A stretch of 64,000 nucleotides of DNA, taken from assembly GCF_014203605.1 (NCBI RefSeq), contig NZ_JACHJJ010000005.1, forward strand, positions 248,001-312,000, written 5' to 3'. Positions 42,583 through 50,756 of the stretch are shown piece after piece (position 1 is the stretch's first letter; every line of letters begins with the position of its first letter). Both the position numbers and the translations under genes were made by a program. The notes beneath the pieces are model-generated. The model saw only the letters and a list, made by a program, of their open reading frames with translations, made no database searches and was not told where the DNA came from. This DNA comes from Thiemannella venezuelensis (lineage in GTDB: Bacteria; Actinomycetota; Actinomycetes; Streptosporangiales; Streptosporangiaceae).

Positions 42583-42816
42583 TCAGCGATAGTCGTCCTC
42601 GTCGATGGCGACCTCCCGGCTCTGCTCGGTGGCGTCCGCGGGGTCGGCGTCGAACGGGATCCGGTCGGGCCAGGCGGGGCCTCCGGCGCGCATCTCGCGG
42701 TGCTGCTCGGCCGCGTCGGCCTCGGGGGTCTCGACGTCCCGCTCGCCCCCGGTCCCCGCGGCCGCGGTGTCGTCGATCTCCTCGAGGGTGTCGCCGTTCA
42801 CATCCATCTCCGACAT
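42583..42816 (-). CDS. small acidic hypothetical protein
   Basis: A 77-residue, strongly acidic protein with no hydrophobic segment. Two related stretches, EADAAEQHREM and PADATEQSREV, suggest an internal repeat, and it ends in AIDEDDYR. Similar short proteins with A-x-EQ-RE-V and DEDDYR motifs are common in actinobacteria but have no assigned role. The ATG at 42816 is preceded by a GGACGG-type site. It is divergent from ku. Confidence 0.65.
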   Translation of the reverse strand: MSEMDVNGDTLEEIDDTAAAGTGGERDVETPEADAAEQHREMRAGGPAWPDRIPFDADPADATEQSREVAIDEDDYR

Positions 42817-43024
42817 CGGCCCGTCCTTCCGTCCTCCGCGAGCAATGGACGCCACCCAGCGTACGTCTCGGCGGCCCACCCGTTTGACAAGGCAGGGGCA
42901 TCGGTTTTCCCGTGGCGGGTATGTGCCCCGTCGGTGAGTGTTTCCATCCACTTGACGATATTTCCGAACATGTGCGCGAAAATCGATGGAGAAACCTCCG
43001 GAGAGACCGAGGCAGGGAGGCGCC

Positions 43025-43846
43025 ATGCGGAGCATCTGGAAGGGCGCGGTGTCCTTCGGGCTCGTCACGATCCCGATCAGGTTGTACACCGCGACGGAGC
43101 AGCGCGACGTCGCCTTCCACCAGGTGCACCGGGAGGACGGCGGCCGGGTGAGGTTCCGCCGGGTCTGCGAGGTCTGCGGGGAGGAGGTGCCCTTCGCCCA
43201 CGTGGCCAAGGGCTACGAGCTGCCCACCGGGGAGATGGTGGTGCTCGGCGAGGACGACTTCGAGGACCTGCCGCTGCCGACGGCGCACCGGATCGAGGTG
43301 CTCCAGTTCAGCCCCGCGGACCAGATCGACCCGATCCTGCTGAACAGGTCCTACTACCTGGAGCCGGACCCCGTGGGCGTGAAGCCGTACGTCCTGCTCC
43401 GCGACGCGCTCGAGCGGTCGGGGCGGGTGGCGATCGCGAAGGTGGCGCTGCGGCGGCGGGAGTCGCTCGCGGCGCTGCGGGTCCGGGAGGGGGTGGTCGT
43501 GCTGGAGACCATGCTCTGGCCCGACGAGGTGCGCGAGGCCGGCTTCGGCTTCCTGGACGAGAGCGTGGAGATCCGCGCGCAGGAGTCGAGGATGGCCGCC
43601 TCGCTCGTCGAGTCCATGAGCGGGGACTTCGACCCGGCCGCGCACCGAGACGCCTACCGGGAGGCGCTGCAGGAGGTCATCGAGGCGAAGGTGGCGGGCC
43701 GTGAGATGGTGCGGCCCGCGGCCCCGGTCGCGGAGGGCGGCCCGCCGGCGGATCTGATGGACGTGCTGCGGGCCAGTGTGGACGCGGCGAAGCGGGAGCG
43801 GAAGAAGCCCGAACGCGGGTCCCGCAAGGCCCGCGAGTCCGCCTGA
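43025..43846 (+). CDS. ku: Ku protein, non-homologous end joining
   Basis: A 273-residue bacterial Ku. It begins MRSIWKGAVSFGLVTIPIRL, the conserved Ku start, and contains the zinc-like pair CEVCGEEV (about residues 43-50) and the ring-core segments RSYYLEPDPVGVKPYVLLRD and LETMLWPDEVR. Ku binds DNA ends and recruits the LigD ligase/polymerase; no ligD is in this window. The short basic C-terminal tail (KRERKKPERGSRKARESA) is typical of Ku forms that bind DNA through a Lys-rich extension. The ATG follows GGGAGG. Confidence 0.93.
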   Translation: MRSIWKGAVSFGLVTIPIRLYTATEQRDVAFHQVHREDGGRVRFRRVCEVCGEEVPFAHVAKGYELPTGEMVVLGEDDFEDLPLPTAHRIEVLQFSPADQIDPILLNRSYYLEPDPVGVKPYVLLRDALERSGRVAIAKVALRRRESLAALRVREGVVVLETMLWPDEVREAGFGFLDESVEIRAQESRMAASLVESMSGDFDPAAHRDAYREALQEVIEAKVAGREMVRPAAPVAEGGPPADLMDVLRASVDAAKRERKKPERGSRKARESA

Positions 43847-43936
43847 GGCCGTGGGGAGCCGGGGGAGGGCGCGCCTGCGCCGTGCGTCCGCGGGGCGGTC
43901 GGCGTCCGCGGGGCGGCCCGGGCCCGGCGCGGACAT

Positions 43937-43973
43937 GCCCGTGCCGTGGGCCTTCGCGGGCGCCACGGCACGG
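43937..43973. terminator. bidirectional terminator between ku and the SH3-like gene
   Basis: CCCGTGCCGTGG (43937-43948) and CCACGGCACGGG (43962-43973) form a perfect 12-bp stem around a 13-base loop, placed between two convergent genes. Confidence 0.75.
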
Positions 43974-44002
43974 GATCACCTGGTGGTGAACCGATCATCG
44001 GT

Positions 44003-44356
44003 TCAGGGCGTGAACTGGAACTTCCGGCCCTTGTTCAGGTAGTACTTGTGGGCGCCGCCCCACAGGCCCGAGTTGCCGATCACCCACCGCCAGTTCTCCT
44101 TGGCGCGCCTGCACTGGCCGACGGTCGTCTGGTTCGGGTAGAGGACGTCGATGACCTTGTACCTCTTCTTGACGACGGGCCTGATGCCCGGCTTCCTGTG
44201 CACGTTGAGGACGCTGCCGGCGGAGACGTTGCGCACCTTGTAGAAGCAGGCGGTCTCGGCGCTGGCCGGGGTCGCGGTGATGGCGCTGAGGGCGATCAGG
44301 CCGCCGCCGGCGACGGTCGCTGCCGCGAGAGTGCTCGCGAGGCGCTGGAACTTCAT
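44003..44356 (-). CDS. small secreted SH3-like protein, copy 1
   Basis: A 117-residue secreted protein. The signal peptide (MKFQRLASTLAAATVAGGGL...ASA) is cleaved near residue 33. The mature part starts with ETACFYKVRNVSAGSVLNVH and has a second Cys in TVGQCRRAKENWRWV. The V-R-x-V-x-x-G-S-x-L-x-V pattern and the strand-rich remainder suggest a bacterial SH3 domain stabilised by one disulphide. It is the last of three tandem paralogues on the minus strand. Function is unknown; cell-wall or protein binding outside the cell is likely. Confidence 0.78.
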   Translation of the reverse strand: MKFQRLASTLAAATVAGGGLIALSAITATPASAETACFYKVRNVSAGSVLNVHRKPGIRPVVKKRYKVIDVLYPNQTTVGQCRRAKENWRWVIGNSGLWGGAHKYYLNKGRKFQFTP

Positions 44357-44567
44357 TTAGGTCACTTCCTTGCAGTCATTTCGAACCAACTTGTCGCCCG
44401 AATAATCGGTTATGCAGCCATGTAACGGGACATATGCGACTATTGGATGGACGAAAGTCGTCGGACGCGTCTTCTTCTCAAGGCCCGTGGATGTGCGAAC
44501 AAGTGCGACGCATCGGGACCCGCGTGGTGAGGGCCGTGCCATCGATCGTCCTGGGCCGTCGGGGCTG

Positions 44568-44891
44568 TCAGTACACCCGCAGGAGCTTCTTCAGGTAGCG
44601 CTTGTGCGAGAAGCCCTCGTTGCCGCCGATGCCGGTGACGGAACGCCAGTTCGCCCGCTCCCGCTTGCACCGGCCGACGGTGATCTGGCCGGGGTTCAGG
44701 GCGTCGATGACGGTGGCGCTCGCGAACGGGGCGTCGCGCACGGCGAGGGCGCTGCCGGCGGGGACGTGGCGCACGCGGTAGGCGCAGGTCGCAGCCTCTG
44801 CGGCGGTCGCGGTGGCGGCGCTGAAGACGACCATGCCGCCGCCGGCGACGGCGGCTGCGACCATGGCGCCAGCGAGTCGCTTAAAGATCAT
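44568..44891 (-). CDS. small secreted SH3-like protein, copy 2
   Basis: A 107-residue secreted protein, clearly paralogous to its neighbour: signal peptide ending near ATAAEAA, then TCAYRVRHVPAGSALAVRD and TVGRCKRERANWRSVTG, with both cysteines in matching positions. It ends HKRYLKKLLRVY. The ATG at 44891 is preceded by a GGAGTGA-type site. Function is unknown. Confidence 0.78.
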   Translation of the reverse strand: MIFKRLAGAMVAAAVAGGGMVVFSAATATAAEAATCAYRVRHVPAGSALAVRDAPFASATVIDALNPGQITVGRCKRERANWRSVTGIGGNEGFSHKRYLKKLLRVY

Positions 44892-45029
44892 TAGTCACTC
44901 CTTCTCTCTCGATGCGGTGACTACGGCCTTGATGTCCGGATTCATGCTACAAAAACGGGCACTCAGCGTCATATACCAAATACATAGAGTTACATGATGC
45001 GTCCTTGCGCCTTTTCCGGACAAAAGGGA

Positions 45030-45063
45030 CATGCCGCGGAGTCCGGGCGGACTCCGCGGCATG
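45030..45063 (-). terminator. terminator of SH3-like copy 3
   Basis: CATGCCGCGGAGTCC (45030-45044) and its perfect 15-bp complement (45049-45063) flank a four-base loop. Reading on the minus strand the stem is followed by CCTTTTGTCC. It lies 30 bases beyond the stop of copy 3. Confidence 0.85.
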
Positions 45064-45092
45064 GGAAGGGTGAAGGGAGGGCGGCGGCCGTC

Positions 45093-45428
45093 CTAAAGGC
45101 CGTACTCCCGGGTCGTGCCGAGCCTCTTCAGATGCTTCTGCCGGACGTAGCCCCGCTCGAGGTCCCGCGTGCCCACGATCTTGTGCCACTTCTCGCCGCC
45201 GCCGTACCCCTGGCAGCTCCCCAGGGTCCGGTCGCCTCTGCGGAGCCGGTCCACGGCCCTGCCCTTCCTGGAGGGCTTGGCCTTCACCGGCGCGCTGTGC
45301 CTGACCAGGAACACGCAGCCCAGCCCCGCGGCCTCGGCCGGAGCCGCCAGGGCGGCGCCCGTCACCACCGTGCCTCCGGCGGCGACGGCCGCGGCGGCGA
45401 GGGCGACGGCGAAGCGCTTGAGTCGCAT
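45093..45428 (-). CDS. small secreted SH3-like protein, copy 3 (divergent)
   Basis: A 111-residue secreted protein. The signal peptide (MRLKRFAVALAAAAVAAGGT...AEA) is followed by GLGCVFLVRHSAPVKAKPS and TLGSCQGYGGGEKWHKIVG, keeping the two cysteines and the GxCxx...W pattern of the other copies but otherwise diverged. The ATG at 45428 follows AGAAGGGG; an upstream in-frame ATG at 45449 would spoil the signal peptide. It has its own terminator, so the three copies are probably separate transcripts. Confidence 0.75.
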   Translation of the reverse strand: MRLKRFAVALAAAAVAAGGTVVTGAALAAPAEAAGLGCVFLVRHSAPVKAKPSRKGRAVDRLRRGDRTLGSCQGYGGGEKWHKIVGTRDLERGYVRQKHLKRLGTTREYGL

Positions 45429-45588
45429 GGTGTAACCCCTTCTCGACATAGGACCCTGCTTCCGTCCTGGATGTCACCGCCCGGCGCTCGAGGAGGGGCG
45501 ACGCTCGGCCATATGCCGAACGCTTAGGTTCTCCCGGGTCGTTCTTGTGGAATAACGTCGGAACAGGACATGAACCTCGGGAGGGCGC

Positions 45589-46500
45589 GTGGTGGACAGG
45601 CCGATTCCATGCTGGCCGGGAGAGCTGGTCGACCTGGGAGGGCAGCGCGTCCACGTGCGCTCGACCCCGCGCGGGCCCGCCGAGACGGCCGTCTACGTGC
45701 ACGGGCTCGCGGGCTCGGCGACCAACTGGACCGACCTGATGGGCGAGCTCTCGGACGCGGTGACCGGCCACGCGGTCGACCTGCCCGGTGCCGGGTACTC
45801 ACCGGAGCCGCCCGGCGGCGACTACTCCATCGGCGCCCACGCCCGGACCGTCGCGAAACTGATCGAGCGGGTCGCCGACCGCCCCGTCCACCTGTTCGGC
45901 AACTCCCTGGGCGGCGCGGTCTCGGTGCGGCTCGCCGCCGCCCGCCCCGACCTGGTCCGCTCGCTCACCCTCGTCTCCCCGGCCCTGCCCGACCTGCTGC
46001 CGAGGTACGGCCCGGCGCGCGTGGCCCTGTCCGCGGTGCCCGGCCTCGGCGAGTGGGCGTTCGACCGGCTGCGCGTCCTGCCCGCCGAGCGCAGGCTCAA
46101 CGCCACCCTCGGCATGTGCTACGCCGACCTCGGCCGGGTGCACCCGGAGCGGCTCCGGGAGGCGGCCGAGGAACTGCGCCGCCGCGACGGCCTGCCGTAC
46201 GCCGGGAGCGCCCTGCTCAACTCGGCGCGGGGCCTCGTCGCCGAGTACTTCAGGCGCGGCGAGGAGAGCCTCTGGCGGCAGGCGGCCCGGATCCAGGCGC
46301 CCACGCTGGTGATCCACGGCCGCCACGACCGGCTCGTCAACCCGCGCATGGCCGCCCGGGCCGGCCGGACGTTCCCGCACGTGCGGCTGGTGCTGCTGCC
46401 CGACGCCGGGCACGTGGCCCAGATGGAGCTGCCGGAGAGGGTGGCCCGCGAGGCGCGTCGTCTGATATATGAGACGACGCCCGTCACGATTGGGGAATGA
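45589..46500 (+). CDS. alpha/beta hydrolase, LipV-like
   Basis: A 303-residue alpha/beta hydrolase. The oxyanion turn is VHGLAGSATNW, the nucleophile elbow GNSLGG (Ser about 106), the acid in IHGRHDRLV and the catalytic His in PDAGHVAQME. It precedes moeZ; in mycobacteria a hydrolase (LipV) lies near moeZ and adnAB, so it is probably core here. The substrate is unknown. The GTG start follows GGGAGG. Confidence 0.87.
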   Translation: MVDRPIPCWPGELVDLGGQRVHVRSTPRGPAETAVYVHGLAGSATNWTDLMGELSDAVTGHAVDLPGAGYSPEPPGGDYSIGAHARTVAKLIERVADRPVHLFGNSLGGAVSVRLAAARPDLVRSLTLVSPALPDLLPRYGPARVALSAVPGLGEWAFDRLRVLPAERRLNATLGMCYADLGRVHPERLREAAEELRRRDGLPYAGSALLNSARGLVAEYFRRGEESLWRQAARIQAPTLVIHGRHDRLVNPRMAARAGRTFPHVRLVLLPDAGHVAQMELPERVAREARRLIYETTPVTIGE

Positions 46501-46574
46501 CCGGGGCCCCCGGCTAGGTTGTGAGTGGTGCGCTAGCCGTACCACTCAAGACCCCCTGAAACGGGAGCAGAACT

Positions 46575-47756
46575 GTGTCGTTGCCACCGCTGGTAGAGCC
46601 GGCAGCCGAGCTGACCGTCGACGAGGTGCGCCGTTACTCGCGGCACCTGATCATTCCCGACGTGGGCATGGCCGGGCAGAAGCGCCTGAAGAACGCCAAG
46701 GTGCTCTGTGTGGGCGCCGGCGGCCTGGGCTCCCCCGCCCTGCTGTACCTCGCGGCCGCGGGCGTGGGCACCCTGGGCGTCATCGACTTCGACGTCGTCG
46801 ACGAGTCCAACCTGCAGCGCCAGGTCATCCACGGCCAGTCCGACGTCGGGCGGCCCAAGGCCGAGAGCGCCGCGGCCTCGGTCAGGGAGATCAACCCCCT
46901 GATCGACGTGGTCGTCCACAACGAGGTCCTGACGACCGAGAACGTCATGGACATCTTCGCCCGGTACGACCTCATCGTCGACGGCACCGACAACTTCGCC
47001 ACCCGCTACATGGTGAACGACGCGGCCGTCCTGCTCGGCAAGCCGTACGTCTGGGGCTCGATCTACCGCTTCGACGGCCAGGCCAGCGTCTTCTGGGCCG
47101 AGCACGGCCCCTGCTACCGCTGCCTCTACCCCGAGCCTCCGCCGCCCGGCATGGTCCCCTCCTGCGCCGAGGGCGGCGTGCTCGGCGTGCTGTGCGCGTC
47201 GATCGGCTCGATCCAGGTCAACGAGGCCATCAAGCTGCTCACCGGCATCGGCGAGCCGCTGGTCGGCCGGCTGATGATCTACGACGCCCTGGAGATGACC
47301 TACCGCTCGGTCAAGGTCCGCAAGGACCCCGAGTGCGTGCTCTGCGGCAAGAACCCCACGGTCACCGAGCTGCTGGAGGACTACGAGGCGTTCTGCGGCG
47401 CGGTCTCCGAGGAGGCCCAGGAGGCCGTCTCGGGCTCCACGATCACCGCGGCCGAGCTCAAGTCCTGGCAGGACGCGGGCGAGAACATCTACGTGATCGA
47501 CGTCCGGGAGCCGAACGAGTACGAGATCGTCTCCATCCCCGGCGCGGTGCTCATCCCCAAGGGCGAGTTCCTCAACGGCTCCGCCCTGGAGCGGCTCCCG
47601 CAGGACAAGAAGATCGTGCTGCACTGCAAGTCCGGCGTGCGGTCCGCCGAGTGCCTGGCGGTCGTCAAGAACGCCGGCTTCTCCGACGCGGTCCACCTCG
47701 GCGGCGGCGTGCTGAGCTGGATCAAGACGGTCGACCCGAGCCTGCCGACCTACTAG
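46575..47756 (+). CDS. moeZ: adenylyltransferase/sulfurtransferase MoeZ
   Basis: A 393-residue fusion of an E1-like MoeB/ThiF adenylating domain (about 1-270) and a C-terminal rhodanese domain (about 285-390). Visible are the ATP loop VGAGGLGSPALLYLAAAG, DFDVVDESNLQRQ, a structural zinc pair CYRC with ECVLC, and the rhodanese active loop HCKSGVRS. It activates the C-terminus of sulphur-carrier proteins and transfers sulphur for molybdopterin, thiamin, cysteine and thio-compound synthesis. The GTG at 46575 gives the standard N-terminus SLPPLVEPA. Confidence 0.95.
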   Translation: MSLPPLVEPAAELTVDEVRRYSRHLIIPDVGMAGQKRLKNAKVLCVGAGGLGSPALLYLAAAGVGTLGVIDFDVVDESNLQRQVIHGQSDVGRPKAESAAASVREINPLIDVVVHNEVLTTENVMDIFARYDLIVDGTDNFATRYMVNDAAVLLGKPYVWGSIYRFDGQASVFWAEHGPCYRCLYPEPPPPGMVPSCAEGGVLGVLCASIGSIQVNEAIKLLTGIGEPLVGRLMIYDALEMTYRSVKVRKDPECVLCGKNPTVTELLEDYEAFCGAVSEEAQEAVSGSTITAAELKSWQDAGENIYVIDVREPNEYEIVSIPGAVLIPKGEFLNGSALERLPQDKKIVLHCKSGVRSAECLAVVKNAGFSDAVHLGGGVLSWIKTVDPSLPTY

Positions 47757-47771
47757 CCGCTCTCGTACGGC

Positions 47772-47807
47772 CGGCGCCCCGCGGAGCTCCTGCTCCGCGG
47801 GGCGCCG
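47772..47807. terminator. bidirectional terminator after moeZ
   Basis: CGGCGCCCCGCGGAGC (47772-47787) and its perfect 16-bp complement (47792-47807) flank a four-base loop between the convergent moeZ and winged-helix genes; the minus-strand stop lies two bases away. Confidence 0.85.
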
Positions 47808-47808
47808 T

Positions 47809-48123
47809 TCATGTGGGGCGCTGGTCCGGGGTGAGGCTGAGCCCGGAGGCGGCGACGATGGCCTGCAGGGCCGCCACGTGGGCCCGGTAGGCCTCGCGCC
47901 CCCGGGCGGAGAGCTTGAGCCAGGTCCGGGGCCGCTTGCCGACGTACCCCTTGCGGATCTCGACGTATCCCGCGGCCTCCAGGGCGCTCGCGTGCTTGGA
48001 GAGCACCGAGTCGCTCACCCCGACCTGGTCGCGGACGAACCCGAACTCGGCGTCCTCCGCCGCGGCCAGCAGGGCGACGATCTGCAGCCGCGCGGGCGCG
48101 TGGATGACCGGGTCGAGCTCCAT
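47809..48123 (-). CDS. winged helix-turn-helix transcriptional regulator
   Basis: A 104-residue DNA-binding protein. The core reads HAPARLQIVALLAAAEDAEF, then GVSDSVLSKHASALEAAGYV as recognition helix and the wing EIRKGYVGKRPRTWLKL. This is the short MarR/PF13601-like type that often regulates an adjacent membrane protein gene. The ATG overlaps the stop of the upstream membrane gene (TGATG), so the two are translationally coupled. Confidence 0.87.
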   Translation of the reverse strand: MELDPVIHAPARLQIVALLAAAEDAEFGFVRDQVGVSDSVLSKHASALEAAGYVEIRKGYVGKRPRTWLKLSARGREAYRAHVAALQAIVAASGLSLTPDQRPT

Positions 48124-48617
48124 CACTTGCCCCTCTCGATCTTGCTCGCGTTGCGCCCGGAGATCCAGCGGGCGAGGAACGGGCCGGTGAGGCCCATGGC
48201 CGCGGTCATCGCCAGACCGGCGCAGGCCGCGGCGTACGGCACGTCCCGCCAGGCCAGGAACAGGGCGAACGGGATGGTGAGGCCGACGATCGAGAGGACC
48301 CAGACGAAGTATCCGATGAGCCCCCCGGCGTCGGTGACGCTCTTGTGGGCGCGCATGCTGCCGCTGCGGCCGACCGCGACGGAGCATCCGGTGATCCCGG
48401 CCGTCGCCAGCACGATGCCCGCGATCCTCATCGGCACCGGGGTGAGGGGGTCGGAGGCGGCCAGGATGCAGGTGACGGACAGGCCGATGCCGATGACGAA
48501 CCAGGCGGGGAACCAGGGGGTGGAGCGCACGGCCCGGGCCTGCGTGGCGCGGATGTCGGACAGGGCGCGGGCGGCCTCCTCGGGGGAGAGGTCCGCGTTC
48601 TGGGGAGTGGTGTTCAT
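48123..48617 (-). CDS. four-helix membrane protein paired with the winged-helix regulator
   Basis: A 164-residue protein. A soluble N-terminus (about 1-33) with LSPEEAARALSDIRATQARA precedes four membrane helices. No family with known function is recognised. The ATG at 48617 follows GAGAGGAG. It is the first gene of a two-gene operon under the promoter at 48649-48677; the second gene is the likely repressor. Confidence 0.75.
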   Translation of the reverse strand: MNTTPQNADLSPEEAARALSDIRATQARAVRSTPWFPAWFVIGIGLSVTCILAASDPLTPVPMRIAGIVLATAGITGCSVAVGRSGSMRAHKSVTDAGGLIGYFVWVLSIVGLTIPFALFLAWRDVPYAAACAGLAMTAAMGLTGPFLARWISGRNASKIERGK

Positions 48618-48647
48618 GGGGGCTCCTCTCAACTGCTTTCCACTAAG

Positions 48648-48686
48648 GAAAGTACTTTCTACTTTCCACTCCGTCAAGTACTTTCC
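48648..48686 (-). promoter_or_regulatory. promoter with overlapping palindromic operator
   Basis: On the minus strand TTGACG (48677-48672) and TACTTT (48654-48649) are exactly 17 bases apart. A perfect palindrome GAAAGTACTTTC (48648-48659) covers the -10, and AAGTACTTTCC (48676-48686) overlaps the -35. Further GGAAAG half-sites lie between and downstream. This is the likely binding region of the winged-helix protein encoded by the operon. Confidence 0.7.
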
Positions 48687-48746
48687 TTCCCCGGATAGGG
48701 AGGGAACGGCGGGTGGCATCCATCCCGCCGCATTAAGGTCGGGGGC

Positions 48747-49481
48747 GTGAACGACGTGCCGGACCGCCGCCGGCGGGTGTGGCCGGTGCTGGTGGCGGCC
48801 TCCGCGCTCACCCTCCTGTGCGCCGCCGTGGCCGGCGTCGCCGCGAGTGCCGCGGGCGCCGAGCTCACCCGAGGCCCGAGCGCGGCCGAGCTGCGCCGGG
48901 CGTCCGCCGAGGAGGTGGCCCGCCGCTGGCGGACGTGGCCCGCGGGCCGGATCTTCCCCGAGACGGTGCGCTACTCCGCCGAGCAGGGCGGCGCGGAGCG
49001 GGCCCGCCGGGTGGGCATCTCGCCGGAGACCGGCTGCGACCCGGCCGTGGACGCCCGGTTGCGCGCCCCGCTGCGGCGGGCGGGCTGCAGGGCCGTCCTG
49101 CGCGCCACCTATCTCGACGCGCTCCAGGGACTCGTCGTCACCGTCGGCGTCGCGGCCTTCCCGGACGACCGGAGCGCGGCCGCGGCCAGGGCGGCGCTGC
49201 CCCGCGGCGGGCGCCCCTCGCCGGGGCTGAGGGCGCTGGCCTTCCGCGGCACGGTCACCGACCGCTTCACCCCGGCGGGGCGGCAGACGTTCTCGGCGCG
49301 CCGGAGCGGGCCGTACGTGGTGATGGTCACGGTGGGCCGGACCGACGGGCGCCCGGCCAGAGCCGCCGGGGAGCAGCGGCCGACCATGTTCGCCTTCGCC
49401 GACGACATCGCCGCGCAGATCCTCGCGGCCCTGTCCACCCCGGCCTCGCCGGACTGCGGCTCGCGGGAGTGGCGGTGCTGA
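48747..49481 (+). CDS. membrane-anchored partner protein of mycosin-like protease, copy 1
   Basis: A 244-residue protein with one N-terminal membrane helix (about 13-37) and an extracellular domain. It is paralogous to the protein at 50757: both share EEVARRWRTWPA, a GISPETGC/GIAPETAC segment, CRAVLRATYLD and a GPYVVMVTVGRTDGR-type strand, and both end in cysteine (C-x6-C here). No known family is recognised. The last codons overlap the start of the following S8 protease gene (GTGCTGA), so the two are translationally coupled. A chaperone, inhibitor or substrate role toward the protease is inferred. Confidence 0.78.
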   Translation: MNDVPDRRRRVWPVLVAASALTLLCAAVAGVAASAAGAELTRGPSAAELRRASAEEVARRWRTWPAGRIFPETVRYSAEQGGAERARRVGISPETGCDPAVDARLRAPLRRAGCRAVLRATYLDALQGLVVTVGVAAFPDDRSAAAARAALPRGGRPSPGLRALAFRGTVTDRFTPAGRQTFSARRSGPYVVMVTVGRTDGRPARAAGEQRPTMFAFADDIAAQILAALSTPASPDCGSREWRC

Positions 49482-50707
49482 GTCGTACGGCCCGCGCGTT
49501 CTCCGCGGTGCTTGCGGCCGTGCTCATGCTGGGATTCACGCTGGGTACCGCGCCCGCCGCCCACGGGGACGACGTGCGCGACAGCCAGCGGGCGGTGCTG
49601 CGGACCCTCGGGCTGCCCGAGGCGTGGCGGATCTCCGAGGGCGAGGGGGTGACCGTCGCGGTGCTGGACTCGGGGGTGGACGCGCGCCACCGCGACCTGG
49701 CGGGGGCGGTGACCGAGGGCGCGGACTTCACCGCGGGGGCCAACCCGCCGGGCGTGGAGCCCCTGCGGCTGCACGGCACCTACATGGCCTCGCTCATCGC
49801 CGGCCACGGGCACGGGCCCGGCGGGCGCGACGGGGTGATCGGGATCGCCCCCCGGGCGCGGGTGCTCTCGGTGCGGGTGATCCTGGAGGACGAGGAGCCG
49901 GGGTTCCAGGAGTTCAACACCGCGGAGCGGTACGAGAACGTGGTGGCCAGGGGCATCAGGTACGCCGTGGACCACGGCGCCGACGTGATCAACATGTCGA
50001 TCTCCAAGGAGCTGGCGACCAGGGAGGAGCGCGCCGCGGTCCGCCACGCCATCTCCAAGGGGGTGGTGCTCGTCGCGGCCGCCGGGAACGACGGCGCGGG
50101 CGAGCGCGACGCCAGCGGCTACGCCCCCTACTCCTACCCGGCGGCCTTCCCCGGGGTGGTCTCGGTCGCCGCGACCGACGGGGGGCTGCGCCGGGCGTCG
50201 TTCTCCAACGCCAACCCCTCGGTCCTGCTGGCCGCGCCCGGGGTGGACATCCTCGGCGCGGGCCCCGGCGACGAGTACTGGGTCGGCCGGGGCACCTCGC
50301 AGGCGACCGCGCTGGTGTCCGGGGTCGCCGCCCTGATAAAAGCGAAATATCCGAAAATGTCACCTGCTCTGGTCGTGCAGGCGCTCACCGCGGGGGCGAC
50401 CCGGAGGCCCGCGGGCGGCTACGACACCGCCACGGGCTTCGGCGTCGTCAACGCCGGCCGCGCGCTCGCCGAGGCGGCCCGGATCTCCCGCCACACCCAC
50501 ACCGCGGCGGCCCGCGACGCCCAGGACCCCGCCCGCCCGCTGGGCGGGACGGCGGAGGGCGACCCCGCCCCGGTCCGGGTGGTCCACCGGGACCGGCGCA
50601 CGATCACCTTCTACGGGGGCGTGGCCGCGGCCGCCGGCCTCGGCGCGCTGGTCTGCCTCGCCGTCATCGCGGTGGTCGTCGCCCGGGCGCGAAACGTGAG
50701 GGAGTGA
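49475..50707 (+). CDS. mycosin-like S8 (subtilisin) serine protease, copy 1
   Basis: A 410-residue secreted, membrane-tethered subtilisin. Signal peptide (FSAVLAAVLMLGFTLGTAPA), then the triad Asp (VAVLDSGVD, about 66), His (LHGTYMASLIAG, about 98) and Ser (GRGTSQATALVSG, about 276), with the oxyanion Asn in AAAGNDG. A Pro/Arg-rich linker and C-terminal membrane helix (about 380-402) complete the mycosin architecture known from type VII secretion, but no ESX genes are in the window. The GTG at 49475 follows GGGAG and overlaps the preceding gene by seven bases. Confidence 0.87.
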   Translation: MLSRTARAFSAVLAAVLMLGFTLGTAPAAHGDDVRDSQRAVLRTLGLPEAWRISEGEGVTVAVLDSGVDARHRDLAGAVTEGADFTAGANPPGVEPLRLHGTYMASLIAGHGHGPGGRDGVIGIAPRARVLSVRVILEDEEPGFQEFNTAERYENVVARGIRYAVDHGADVINMSISKELATREERAAVRHAISKGVVLVAAAGNDGAGERDASGYAPYSYPAAFPGVVSVAATDGGLRRASFSNANPSVLLAAPGVDILGAGPGDEYWVGRGTSQATALVSGVAALIKAKYPKMSPALVVQALTAGATRRPAGGYDTATGFGVVNAGRALAEAARISRHTHTAAARDAQDPARPLGGTAEGDPAPVRVVHRDRRTITFYGGVAAAAGLGALVCLAVIAVVVARARNVRE

Positions 50708-50756
50708 ACACGCTCCGGAGGTGGGGCCGGGGAGCGCCGCGACGTAGCATCGAAGT

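Noticed and set aside
42884-42957. TTGACA and TTGACG hexamers upstream of ku
   Set aside because: No acceptable -10 follows either at 16-19 bases, so no promoter was called.
43987-44005. Perfect palindrome TGAACCGAT-C-ATCGGTTCA
   Set aside because: It overlaps the stop codon of the SH3-like gene and has a one-base centre; with the adjacent terminator it is more likely part of 3' structure than an operator, and nothing supports regulation there.
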